Shown: piece by piece, positions 8,433-17,230 of the stretch
Position numbering within the stretch: position 1 is the stretch's first letter
How the letters are laid out: every line of letters starts with the position of its first letter
Origin: Mariniblastus fucicola
GTDB lineage: Bacteria; Planctomycetota; Planctomycetia; Pirellulales; Pirellulaceae
Direction of reading: 5' to 3'
Length of the DNA: 64,000 nt
NCBI RefSeq assembly: GCF_008087665.1
Contig: NZ_CP042912.1
Location: 1,426,001 to 1,490,000, forward strand
The notes under the pieces: model-generated
What the model was told of the DNA's origin: nothing
Databases searched by the model: none
What the model saw: the letters and a program-made list of their open reading frames with translations, nothing else
Position numbers and translations under genes: made by a program

Positions 8433-9632
8433 TTAGTCCTCTCGTGATCCGAACAGCCCATTCTCAAGCTGATGTTGGATCTTTGCAATTAACGGGTCCG
8501 GTTTGCCGGACGGGTGTTTGGTCGGAGGCACTTCGATTGCTTCGCAAACTTCGATTGTGACTTTTTGTTTGCCACATTTTCGAGGCCGATCCGTCAGGTC
8601 TTCCAGGATCTTTGCAGAGATCTCGAGAATGCGATCTTTGGAAGCATCGCCGGCGAGATAGTCTTGCGGATAGCTTGCCATTTGCCACGCCAGATAAGTA
8701 CGTTCAAGGTCATGCCAACGCAAGTTTCGTTCTTCTGCTGACAGATTTTCGTTTTCCAACAGCTCTGGAAACACGCGTGATCGAATGTCGCGAATTCGGT
8801 TAGCAATGTTCTTCTCCGATCGCGTTCCAAACCAGCGAACTTCGGCTTCTTCCATCACCGAATCTGCGAGATGCTGTCGTCGTTGAAAAGGGCTATGGTT
8901 GGGGTTTCCTGTTCTGTCAAACGCACGTTCCTGCTTCGCAACCAACGCATCGAGCGAAACCTGAACACGCTTGGCTGGGTTGGAATCCAGTGACGGAGAG
9001 ATCTGCAGTTCGTTTTCGATTGACGTGATAACCTTCTCGAACTCCGTCGCGAAATCACCGACAAATTCGTAGCGAATGACGATCGGATGGATGACGGTTT
9101 TCAGCCCCTGTCTGTGCCTTCGCCTTGATGCCGTTCGGGCCACGAATGTAGGACCGTCGAGAAACGGCATTAGCGAACCATTGGTGCGACTGGTGGCCCC
9201 TTCGGGAAACATCAGAATCGGACGCTCATTTTTTTGAAGCATTGAAACCGAGAAATTGATTGACTCCCGGTCCAGGCCTTCGCGATTCACCGAATAGCCT
9301 CCGAAAGTCCGGATGATCGCCGTGTTCAACCAGCCCTGATTGAACAGATGCCAACTGGCCATCGCAAACATGGTCGAGTTGGCTTGGCGAATCAAATCGT
9401 AGATGACGACCGGATCCGAGACTCGTGGATGATTGCCGATCATCACAACTCCATGTCCTGCCTTGATGCTCTTTTCAAGCCGATCAACACCGCGGGATTT
9501 GACGGCAACGATGGACTCAGTGGTGCGCAGCATCGTTGAATGAATCAGGCGATTGTTCAGCAGCCACGGCAGCCAGGTCGACATCAGCGGCCGAACAAAC
9601 CGGTAGGGTTTCTCGATGAAGATCTTTTGCAT
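8433..9632 (-). CDS. 1-acyl-glycerol-3-phosphate acyltransferase-like protein
   Basis: This 399-residue protein carries the PlsC/LPLAT hallmarks: NHPRVSDP with His68 and Asp73 forming the H-x4-D catalytic pair, and MFPEGATSR as the phosphate-binding block. These enzymes transfer acyl groups from acyl-ACP or acyl-CoA to lysophosphatidate or related acceptors at the inner membrane. The acyltransferase part is about residues 45-230; the C-terminal 170 residues, rich in charged helices, are not seen in short PlsC proteins and may be a lineage-specific extension. The acceptor substrate is not evident. It shares its strand with nadE 66 bp upstream and could be cotranscribed. Confidence 0.8.
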   Translation of the reverse strand: MQKIFIEKPYRFVRPLMSTWLPWLLNNRLIHSTMLRTTESIVAVKSRGVDRLEKSIKAGHGVVMIGNHPRVSDPVVIYDLIRQANSTMFAMASWHLFNQGWLNTAIIRTFGGYSVNREGLDRESINFSVSMLQKNERPILMFPEGATSRTNGSLMPFLDGPTFVARTASRRRHRQGLKTVIHPIVIRYEFVGDFATEFEKVITSIENELQISPSLDSNPAKRVQVSLDALVAKQERAFDRTGNPNHSPFQRRQHLADSVMEEAEVRWFGTRSEKNIANRIRDIRSRVFPELLENENLSAEERNLRWHDLERTYLAWQMASYPQDYLAGDASKDRILEISAKILEDLTDRPRKCGKQKVTIEVCEAIEVPPTKHPSGKPDPLIAKIQHQLENGLFGSRED

Positions 9633-9698
9633 GTGTCGGGCGGGTTCGGAATTGATGGCGGCATCGTCGTGCTAAATCGGCGTCGAGCCAGCAAATAG

Positions 9699-11708
9699 CT
9701 ACGCCATCGACGACTTCAAATTGGCTTCCAGTTCCGCGATTTCACGTCGGAATCCGCCGGAAAGGATTGGAAAACGACACCAGGTCTTTGGATCCAGATT
9801 TTTGTCGTCCAGGTGAAACGACGGAGCATATCTCTCTCGCTTCCACTGATTTCGACACCAAAGCCTGAAGAAACGGATCGTCCACAATCCGAGTTGCTTT
9901 GAATCCACGTCCGGGAAATCGACTTTGATATGTTCGAAGACCTCCAGTGGAACCATCTTGTCGCGAATCGCGTAGCACTCGATCGCATCGAGAATGTCAT
10001 ACGGCATCAAGTCGTCTTCATCGGTCTGTCCGTCTTCCGGAGGCCGCAGTTCCGCCGTTGGTTGCTGATCATTGACCAGTTTGAGCTCGGGAATTGGAGC
10101 GCCGCCAACTGGCCCGGTTATTTCCATCCATTTTAACCATTGACGCAAATAGGCTTTGTCGATTCCCGCGATCGGGCTCAGGCCTCCCGACGTGTCACCA
10201 TCCATCGTCGCGTACCCGACCGCGGCCTCGCTGCGATTGCTGGTCGAAAGCAGTAGTGCGTTGTTGATGTTAGCCAGCATCCAGACTCCGGGCGAACGGA
10301 CACGTGCCTGGATGTTCTGTAGCGCAATGTCATGCTTTTCCCAAGTCAACTCTTTGCCAATCGCTTTGCTGACCATGGTTCGATAGTCCTGTACCAACGA
10401 GTCCACATCAAATTCGTAATGCGTTGCGTTGACCGCCGCCGCCAGTTTGTTTGCCGCGCTACGCGTCACTTCACCGCTGTTGCGAGTGGACTGATAGACC
10501 GTCGTCAGCAATCGATGGTTGAGTTCCGCGACATCTTTCGGCAAATCGTCGTCGCTCGATTTCGGAATACACCACTTCAGCCGATCCAGCAGAGCTTCGA
10601 ACCCAAGTTCCTTTTCGGCAAGTTGCAGCATCGAAGTGATCAATGCCACGACGCTCGCCGAATCGCAACCTCCGCTGAGTGAGACGATGAATCCTTTCGA
10701 GTTCGATTTTCGCAAATAGTCGAACAGTCCCAGTGAAACCGCGCGGGTGAATTCTTCAGCCTTGATGTCAGTGTTGGTTTCCCACTCGGATTTGACGAGT
10801 TCCGGACGTTCGAGTTTGCAAGGCGGGAACTCAAAATCGACATCGATCACATCGTCTTCATCGCCATCGACCGACGGTTCAAAACTGCCTGTTCGAGCCC
10901 GCACCATCCGCGTGGCTTCAACATTAATGATGGCCGACGTCAGCAAAACCGGTTTGAAGCTCAAACGCTGACCACAAGCCAACAGGTTTCCTCCGCTGGC
11001 GATCATCGCGTCGCCGTCAAAGATTGCTCGGCCGGACTCATTGCCCGTCAGATTGCTGTAAACATAAGACACGTTGAACGCGCGGCTGCCTTCGAGCACA
11101 AAGCGTTGCCGCACCTGATGTTTGTCGAAGGCGAAATGGCTGGCACTCGGATTGAGGATAATGTCCGCGCCACGGGCCGCCAGACTTCCGCCGGGCCGCG
11201 TTCCAACCCACGCGTCTTCGCAGATTTCAAAACCGATTCGGACCCCGCCGACATCGAAAATCAGGTCTCCGATCGGATACTCCTGATCACCAAATTCAAT
11301 CTCTCCGTGAATGCCGCCCGGCCAGGCCTTGAACCAGCGAGGTTCGTAGTGGATTCCGTCTCCAGCGAGGTGCTGTTTGGGTACGAAACCGACCAGTCGT
11401 CCGTCGACCGCTAACGCCGCACAATTGAAAATACCGCCTGCGTACATCAACGGTACGCCAAAGGAAACCACCATTCCGACGGTGTGGGGAAGCAATTCCA
11501 GCAAAATTTCCTGAGCCGAAACGCGAATTCCTGGGCTGTGAAATTCGTCTTCACAGCCATAGCCAGAGATGCACAGTTCCGGCAGGCAAAGAATGGACAC
11601 GTTCGTGTCGCGAGCCTGCGTAATGGCCGAAATGATGTTGTCCGAGTTGTTTTTCCAGTCCAGCGGTGTCTGGTTGAGCACACCTGCGGCGACGTTGATC
11701 AGTTTCAT
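9699..11708 (-). CDS. nadE: Glutamine-dependent NAD+ synthetase
   Basis: This 669-residue two-domain enzyme amidates deamido-NAD with ammonia drawn from glutamine. The N-terminal nitrilase-type glutaminase has the triad Glu44 (LPELCISGYG), Lys111 (FVPKQ) and Cys163 (FEICEDAW). The C-terminal synthetase has the PP-loop SLSGGCDSASV around residue 345 and the segment STSNRSEAAVGYATMDGD. Length and order match the long NadE class that channels ammonia between domains. It starts at the ATG at 11708 with no strong ribosome-binding site, and it is divergent from the zinc-ribbon gene 144 bp away. Confidence 0.95.
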   Translation of the reverse strand: MKLINVAAGVLNQTPLDWKNNSDNIISAITQARDTNVSILCLPELCISGYGCEDEFHSPGIRVSAQEILLELLPHTVGMVVSFGVPLMYAGGIFNCAALAVDGRLVGFVPKQHLAGDGIHYEPRWFKAWPGGIHGEIEFGDQEYPIGDLIFDVGGVRIGFEICEDAWVGTRPGGSLAARGADIILNPSASHFAFDKHQVRQRFVLEGSRAFNVSYVYSNLTGNESGRAIFDGDAMIASGGNLLACGQRLSFKPVLLTSAIINVEATRMVRARTGSFEPSVDGDEDDVIDVDFEFPPCKLERPELVKSEWETNTDIKAEEFTRAVSLGLFDYLRKSNSKGFIVSLSGGCDSASVVALITSMLQLAEKELGFEALLDRLKWCIPKSSDDDLPKDVAELNHRLLTTVYQSTRNSGEVTRSAANKLAAAVNATHYEFDVDSLVQDYRTMVSKAIGKELTWEKHDIALQNIQARVRSPGVWMLANINNALLLSTSNRSEAAVGYATMDGDTSGGLSPIAGIDKAYLRQWLKWMEITGPVGGAPIPELKLVNDQQPTAELRPPEDGQTDEDDLMPYDILDAIECYAIRDKMVPLEVFEHIKVDFPDVDSKQLGLWTIRFFRLWCRNQWKRERYAPSFHLDDKNLDPKTWCRFPILSGGFRREIAELEANLKSSMA

Positions 11709-11801
11709 GGGCTAAGCCGGGAAGAGCGTTGCGAAAGTTATCGGTCTCAAAGAAGGACGCCGAATAAAGAATCGGTGTTCGTGCATTGAGTTTCGTTTGC
11801 C

Positions 11802-11807
11802 TATAAT
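11802..11807 (+). promoter_or_regulatory. Consensus -10 box for the zinc-ribbon gene
   Basis: A perfect TATAAT lies 45 bp before the TTG start codon, which would give a leader of about 38 bases. A weak -35 (TTCGTG at 11778-11783, 18-bp spacing) is possible. Confidence 0.5.
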
Positions 11808-11840
11808 AGCGTACACGTTGACAGTCCAATTCATAACCGC

Positions 11841-11846
11841 AAGGAG
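11841..11846 (+). promoter_or_regulatory. Ribosome-binding site that fixes a TTG start
   Basis: AAGGAG lies 6 bp before the TTG at 11853. No in-frame ATG is nearby, so this Shine-Dalgarno decides the start of the zinc-ribbon membrane protein. Confidence 0.8.
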
Positions 11847-11852
11847 AACCGT

Positions 11853-13601
11853 TTGGCGTCCGACGACCCTAACATTAATTTTGCTTGCCCGGAGTGCGAG
11901 GAGCGTCTGTCCGTCTCCAGAGACAAATCGGGCGAACAGATCTATTGTTCTCATTGCAGCGAGCCAATCCGCGTGCCCAGCCCAATGTCGGTTACTGACA
12001 AGTTGCTGGCTGGGATGATCGATGAAGAGGAAAACGATCACCCCGGAACGTTGAAGATAGACGGGATTTCAGCCGAAGCGGAAGATGGTTCTTCATGGCA
12101 CATTCGATGTCATGTCTGTGACTCGGTGTTGCTGGTGACGGATCACCAGGTTGGCTCAAAAGTAAAGTGCAACGATTGCTATTCGATGCTGGAGGTGTTG
12201 CCACGAAAGCAGCTTGCCAAACTCGACGGCGAGACCCCGGACGCTTCAGGTTCGCCTGCTGAAGAGCCGCTTTCCTTGCCGCCAGTGAACGCGACTGACT
12301 CGGATGACTCCGACTCTGCTTCGGACTCCGCTTCCGCTTCGGACTCCGACTTCGAAGAGCTGACGTTGATGCCAGAACTGGAGCTGGCACCTGAAATTGC
12401 GGACGCCCAAAAGGAAACTTTTATCGAGGAGTTGGTTGAGGATGACGACGTCCCCGAGCTGACCGACGAACATCTTGAAGACGACGTCGATGATGACGAG
12501 CCGATCCAACTGATGGATCCGATTTACGTTGCTCCCGTTAGCAACCCGCTGGTTAAAGACAGTACCGCCGATTTCGATGACGACGATGATGATAGTGACT
12601 CGGATGAGATGATCGAAGTCCTGGACGTGGCTCCTGAAGAGCTGAATTGCGCACCAGTTTCGACTCCTGCGTTGCCGGCGGCTGCAGTTGCAGAGGTGAA
12701 GCGGGATCCAAAACGTTTGCCGCGGGTGCCTCGCAAAGGCAGCAAGAAGAAACAGCCAAACGCGATCCCGGTCGAAGATGACGAAGACATTCCGGTTCGA
12801 GTTCATGCCAAGCGTCGTCGCAAGCGTGATGAGGAAACTCCACAGTACGTTGCACCGAAAGGTTTTCAGTTCGACCAGGCTCAGCCCGGCGAGATACTGG
12901 ACAAAGCGGTCGGTTTGCTGAAGTCAGGAAATATTTGGATTTGGTCGTTGGTCGCGATCGCGCTGATGGCGACTGGCAGTTCTGTCTGGCAATGGCTACG
13001 ACCCGACCGTCTGGATGTAGAAACGACGACGCTGGCAACCCGAATGATGGCTTATGCTACGGGCTGGATTTTCGGCCAGGCAATTTTCTTCATCGGCTAT
13101 GTTGTGCTGCTGTTCGTCGGCGGCGTCGTGTTTCGCGAAGCGGCGCAGGGCAAATCCAGTGTCGATTCGGTTTCAGCCACGGATTTTGCAGACTTCACCA
13201 GCACGATGCTGCTGTTTGGATTTTCAATGTTCGTGGCCGCCCTGCCCTGCATGTTTTTTGGATACATGTTTGTTTCCTTGCCGATTCAATTTTTGCTGGC
13301 TGGTGTTTTTCTGTTCGCCGCCTGGAAAAATCAGGGTGCGTTTTCGATTGTTTCGGGCAGCATCGCTGAGTCTTTCTCCAAGCAGTCTGCAAGCTGGAAG
13401 AACTGGTTGATTGGGGCTGGAATCGCAGCGGCAGGCGGGATTTTCGGAGGACTGCTGATGGAAGTCGACATCGCGTTCGTTTCCGTATTCACTTCGATTG
13501 TCGGAGCTGTCATCATCGCGTTCGCCACACTTTTGTACGCTGCCATCACTGGATGGCATTGTGGCCATACGGTTGAGACACTGAGTCAGGCGAAAGATTA
13601 G
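11853..13601 (+). CDS. Membrane protein with two N-terminal zinc ribbons
   Basis: A 582-residue protein read from a TTG with a strong AAGGAG site. The N-terminus carries two CxxC...CxxC zinc ribbons (Cys12/15/32/35 and Cys86/89/106/109), resembling the MJ0042/zinc-ribbon modules common in planctomycete membrane proteins. The middle (about 120-330) is very acidic and low in complexity, with Ser-Asp dipeptide runs, then a basic patch near 325. The C-terminal 220 residues contain about five hydrophobic segments, so the ribbons are probably cytoplasmic and tethered to the inner membrane. No enzyme motif is visible. It ends 4 bp before the next gene, so the two are almost certainly cotranscribed. 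Confidence 0.75.
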   Translation: MASDDPNINFACPECEERLSVSRDKSGEQIYCSHCSEPIRVPSPMSVTDKLLAGMIDEEENDHPGTLKIDGISAEAEDGSSWHIRCHVCDSVLLVTDHQVGSKVKCNDCYSMLEVLPRKQLAKLDGETPDASGSPAEEPLSLPPVNATDSDDSDSASDSASASDSDFEELTLMPELELAPEIADAQKETFIEELVEDDDVPELTDEHLEDDVDDDEPIQLMDPIYVAPVSNPLVKDSTADFDDDDDDSDSDEMIEVLDVAPEELNCAPVSTPALPAAAVAEVKRDPKRLPRVPRKGSKKKQPNAIPVEDDEDIPVRVHAKRRRKRDEETPQYVAPKGFQFDQAQPGEILDKAVGLLKSGNIWIWSLVAIALMATGSSVWQWLRPDRLDVETTTLATRMMAYATGWIFGQAIFFIGYVVLLFVGGVVFREAAQGKSSVDSVSATDFADFTSTMLLFGFSMFVAALPCMFFGYMFVSLPIQFLLAGVFLFAAWKNQGAFSIVSGSIAESFSKQSASWKNWLIGAGIAAAGGIFGGLLMEVDIAFVSVFTSIVGAVIIAFATLLYAAITGWHCGHTVETLSQAKD

Positions 13602-13605
13602 GCAG

Positions 13606-16560
13606 ATGGCTGGAAGATCGATAAAGTTCGCCAGGCTCCTCGAGCGTCAAACGGTGCTTCATATCCAGACGCGGATTGTTGCGTGTGCGGCGATGGTGTT
13701 GTTTTTGTTGACATCGACATCATCTTGGGCGTCGGCTCCAGCAGTTTTGCAAAAGCCAAATGCGTCGGAGCCGGATTCGACGTCTTCTAAATCGCTACAG
13801 AACGCTGAAAATGAACCGCCGGTGAAACCGCTCGAGGGCGAGTCTCGTCAGAGTGCAGCGGTTCTGGTTCGGCAGCTTGGAAGCTCAAACTATGAACTGC
13901 GTCAGCAGGCGACGCGAGCACTTTGGGAAATCGGTTCGCCGGTGCTTGAACTGCTTCGCGTGGCTGCCGACGGTGGGGCGAATAGTGAAGCTCGGATGCG
14001 CGCGAAGGACCTGGTGACGCTGATAGAAGTTGGAGTCGAACACGATGCGGACGCTGATGTCGTTCGCTGCATCGTGGGTTTTCTGGACCGCGAAATTTTG
14101 GTTCAGGGGCGTGCGATCCGAAAGTTGTGCCATTTACAACAGCGTAGTGTCGCCAAAAAGCTGATCGAACTTGTACCCTCAGAAGCGGATCGGGAAAGTC
14201 TGCGCGAGTTTTGCTCGATGGCGGCGAGTGATGCAGAAGTCGCACTCAGGCTTGGCGAGGACGAAAAATTTGAAGAGTGGATCAATGATCCGGCGACTCG
14301 CGAATCTCAAAAACTGCTGTTTTACTATTACCTGTGGGTCGACAATAAACTGGACTCGGAAATTGAGCTGCTCAAGGTTCAGGCTCAGGCGGACATCGCC
14401 ACGGCCAAAGAGTTTGCGGCGAAGCTTGAAAAAGAAAAAGCCAAACATGACGCTGACAATCGGGGCAAGAAGAACGGCAAGGCTGCGAAATTTGAGCCTT
14501 CCGAAAAACCGCCCGGGCAGGAAAAACTGCTTACCCTGATCGGTTTGCTTCGATTTACCGAACGATGGGCCGAAGCCGAAGAGTTTGCGGATCAGGTTTA
14601 TGACAAAACGAAACGGCGGAATTTGACGCACTCGATTTTGATGGAGAGCGGAAATTGGAAGCGGCTTTCTGAGTTGATGGTCGAACCGGAAGACGGCGTT
14701 GGAGAGGATGAGAAGTATGCCGCGAACGAAGGGTTGGCGTATCCGGCCACAGGCTACCGTCGGGCACTGGTCCAATTTTACGCAGGACAAGAAGCCGATT
14801 TTGAGGCCACAATCAGCGAACTTGAATCGGAAATCGAAGAAGAGTTCCGCAAGCAAAAGCAGGCAGGTGTCAAGGAGCCTGGCGGCAACTCCGCGCACGC
14901 GAACTTTCTGCGTTACACGCTCGATTTTGACCGCGCTTTGAAGTTCGATCCGCTCAAAAAGAACCTTGCGACGTATCAAATGCTTAGTCGTTATCGTCGC
15001 TACGAAAAACTGTTCGACGTCTTCAATTTGGAGACTTACGAAAAACGCGTCAGGTATTTCAAAGGTCGAGCCCGGCATATCCGGTCGCTGCAAAAACGCG
15101 TCGAGTATCACACCCAGCAAAGAGAAGAAGACGAGGCCGAAACGTATTCGGACAAACGTGATTTGGAAATCGAAAACTGGCGCAACATCGTAGGGTTGCT
15201 GGCAACGCTGGGATTCAACGAAGACGCGGAGCTTTACTATCGCCAGTTGTACTTTGAGTTTTCGGACAAAGTATCTTATATCGCGTTCCGCACAATCGCG
15301 GATCTGCAGGCGATGTCTGCGTATCAGTCGGCGTGGGAAATCGCGGAAATTGAAAGCAAGCGGAACCGTGAAATCAATCTCCGAGGCGCGTTGTTAAACC
15401 CTGGCGGATATGACCATCAGGCCGTCGGTTTTCTTGACTCAGAATTGAGTAACAAGATCGAAGATCCGATTGAACGATATCGTAAGATCGCTGCGTTGGT
15501 GAAATCGCCTGCGGATCCCGGCAACGAGAAAGTGGATTTCTGGCAAGAGATTGGGGCTCTGGATTTCACGGATCAAACCGATGCCATTCGCCACCTTTTC
15601 ATGATCTGGGGTCTCGAAGAAGAACAGCTTTTTCAGAGGTCGGCCAGCCTTGATGGCTCCGAGATGCTTCAACGTTTGATGCGGGACGGAGAATTTTTGC
15701 TGGCCGCGCAGAAGTATGAAGCGCTGGCGCTCACCGACGGCTATCCGGTCCACTACGCTCAGGCCTGGGATGCGTATCGAAAAGGCGGCGACGCCACCAA
15801 GGCGCGGCAGATGAGATTCCTGTTCGCGCTGAAGTTCGATGCCGCCGACGCCTACGATTACACCAGCGGATACAGCGGATTTGAGTGGCAAGCATTGCCG
15901 TTCGATGCGTTTCGACTGCATGACTGTCTGGAACAAACCGATGTCGGCGAGAACTGTTACTACATGTGGCGGATTGCGGAAGGCGATGCCAAGGCCGTGC
16001 TGTCGGCGCATCAGAAAATGGTGCGAACGCAGATTCTACGGCTACGCTACATCGATTCGCCTTACCTCGAAGACAGCGAGGAAGATCATCCGCGATTTAT
16101 CGAAGGCTCTTTGCAATCAGGCGACATCGTTGCGGCGCGGCGATGGTTCAACAAGCTTTCTGACTTCCAACCAGCAGATTCTGGGTTCGTTGAGAATAAC
16201 TTTCCTCTGTTCGAAAAACTGGGGAACAAAGAGTTCGTCGACGAGATGTTTGAGAAAGTTTCGGCTGACTTCTATCGCATCCTGGAAGTCTATCCTGACA
16301 GTGCGATGTACCGCAACAACTACGCGTGGGCCTGTGCCTGTGCCAAACGCAACGTTGAAAACGGGATTGCGATTGCCAAACGCGCCGTCGAGCTGCGACC
16401 CGGAACTGCGGGCTATTTGGATACGCTTGCCGAACTCTATCACGTCAACGGACAACGGGACCTGGCGATCAGTACGATTCGCCGCGCGATTGAGATCAAC
16501 CCGATGCGGGCTTACTATCACGAGCAGTTGAAAAAGTTCAAAGGCGAGACGCCTGAATAG
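13606..16560 (+). CDS. Large secreted helical-repeat (TPR/HEAT-like) protein
   Basis: A 984-residue protein starting at an ATG 4 bp after the preceding stop. Residues about 20-45 form a signal peptide (ACAAMVLFLLTSTSSWASA). A HEAT-like segment follows (VRQLGSSNYELRQQATRALWEIG), a pattern common in planctomycete secreted proteins. The long remainder is alpha-helical, with TPR-like stretches near the C-terminus (NYAWACACAKRNVENGIAIAK, then LDTLAELYHVNGQRDLAIST). It probably acts as a periplasmic scaffold or partner-binding protein; no catalytic motif is seen. Position just after the zinc-ribbon membrane protein suggests a shared function, which is inference. Confidence 0.7.
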   Translation: MAGRSIKFARLLERQTVLHIQTRIVACAAMVLFLLTSTSSWASAPAVLQKPNASEPDSTSSKSLQNAENEPPVKPLEGESRQSAAVLVRQLGSSNYELRQQATRALWEIGSPVLELLRVAADGGANSEARMRAKDLVTLIEVGVEHDADADVVRCIVGFLDREILVQGRAIRKLCHLQQRSVAKKLIELVPSEADRESLREFCSMAASDAEVALRLGEDEKFEEWINDPATRESQKLLFYYYLWVDNKLDSEIELLKVQAQADIATAKEFAAKLEKEKAKHDADNRGKKNGKAAKFEPSEKPPGQEKLLTLIGLLRFTERWAEAEEFADQVYDKTKRRNLTHSILMESGNWKRLSELMVEPEDGVGEDEKYAANEGLAYPATGYRRALVQFYAGQEADFEATISELESEIEEEFRKQKQAGVKEPGGNSAHANFLRYTLDFDRALKFDPLKKNLATYQMLSRYRRYEKLFDVFNLETYEKRVRYFKGRARHIRSLQKRVEYHTQQREEDEAETYSDKRDLEIENWRNIVGLLATLGFNEDAELYYRQLYFEFSDKVSYIAFRTIADLQAMSAYQSAWEIAEIESKRNREINLRGALLNPGGYDHQAVGFLDSELSNKIEDPIERYRKIAALVKSPADPGNEKVDFWQEIGALDFTDQTDAIRHLFMIWGLEEEQLFQRSASLDGSEMLQRLMRDGEFLLAAQKYEALALTDGYPVHYAQAWDAYRKGGDATKARQMRFLFALKFDAADAYDYTSGYSGFEWQALPFDAFRLHDCLEQTDVGENCYYMWRIAEGDAKAVLSAHQKMVRTQILRLRYIDSPYLEDSEEDHPRFIEGSLQSGDIVAARRWFNKLSDFQPADSGFVENNFPLFEKLGNKEFVDEMFEKVSADFYRILEVYPDSAMYRNNYAWACACAKRNVENGIAIAKRAVELRPGTAGYLDTLAELYHVNGQRDLAISTIRRAIEINPMRAYYHEQLKKFKGETPE

Positions 16561-16575
16561 TCGGCGATGTTGAAC

Positions 16576-16620
16576 CGCAACCTTTGAAGTCGCAATCTTT
16601 GAAGTCGGAACCTTCGACGT
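16576..16620. repeat. Three 15-bp tandem repeats in a convergent spacer
   Basis: Three units at 16576-16590, 16591-16605 and 16606-16620 follow the form CGCAAyCTTTGAAGT. The first two differ at one base and the third is more diverged. They fill most of the 60 bp between the stop of the 984-residue gene and the stop of clpS. Confidence 0.75.
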
Positions 16621-16977
16621 CTATTCGCCAGGTGCCGGTTCAATCGTGGCTTTCATCGAACCCTTGCAGCGGTCAATGTGTCGATCTTTTCCGAAAGCAT
16701 GAATTTGGTCACGCTTGAGTTCCGCGTGCTCCATCGTCGTCGTCAGGCAGATGGCTTTTCCCTGCGAGTCGACTTGTCGCGCAATCACAAACCCACGATC
16801 GATCGTGTGGCCGAAAAGTTTCCGCATCATGCCGATCACGTAATCGTACGAATGATCGTCATCGTCCCAAAGAATTACGTTGTACCGAGGCTGCTTTTTG
16901 TTTTCCCGCTTCTTCTGTTTTTCTTTGGCGGGAGCGACTACGGGGTCGGCAACGTCGGCGAATCCATGCTCAGTCAT
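16621..16977 (-). CDS. clpS: ATP-dependent Clp protease adaptor ClpS
   Basis: This 118-residue protein delivers N-degron substrates to ClpAP. The core begins at YNVILWDDDDHSYDYVI, which matches the ClpS NDD(x)T/H region, and continues with the MEHAELKRDQI helix near the C-terminus. The N-terminal 30 residues (PAKEKQKKRENKKQ) are a charged tail like those of other ClpS proteins. The start is the ATG at 16977, with an AGG-type site upstream. No clpA is in the window, which is normal for many bacteria outside the gamma-proteobacteria. Confidence 0.9.
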   Translation of the reverse strand: MTEHGFADVADPVVAPAKEKQKKRENKKQPRYNVILWDDDDHSYDYVIGMMRKLFGHTIDRGFVIARQVDSQGKAICLTTTMEHAELKRDQIHAFGKDRHIDRCKGSMKATIEPAPGE

Positions 16978-17153
16978 TGTTCAACCTGTCTCTTGCGAAT
17001 CATATCTCTCCAATTTTTCCCGTTCTGGCGACGTTGGGCAAGCCAAATTTTGTGGGAAATGCCCCAATCATCGCCAAGGCTGCTGAAACGGCCGCTGCTG
17101 CGGTTCCTTAACGGTTTCCGCTGCTCATGGTATTTTAGTCAACCGCTTGATGT

Positions 17154-17173
17154 TTCAAGCCAGTTAGCTTGAA
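17154..17173. repeat. Perfect inverted repeat upstream of M20 peptidase gene
   Basis: TTCAAGC (17154-17160) and GCTTGAA (17167-17173) form a perfect 7-bp dyad with a 6-base centre. TATAAA at 17189-17194 follows, so the dyad sits about where a -35 or operator would be for the gene at 17231. Confidence 0.4.
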
Positions 17174-17230
17174 GTTGCCAGTCTGCACTATAAATCACCA
17201 TTCCCAAACGTTTCAAAAGTTGGCGATCCC

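Noticed and set aside
14179-15120. Open frame of about 310 codons antisense to the 984-residue secreted protein
   Set aside because: It mirrors the coding strand of a gene with a signal peptide and repeats; no start signal or domain supports it.
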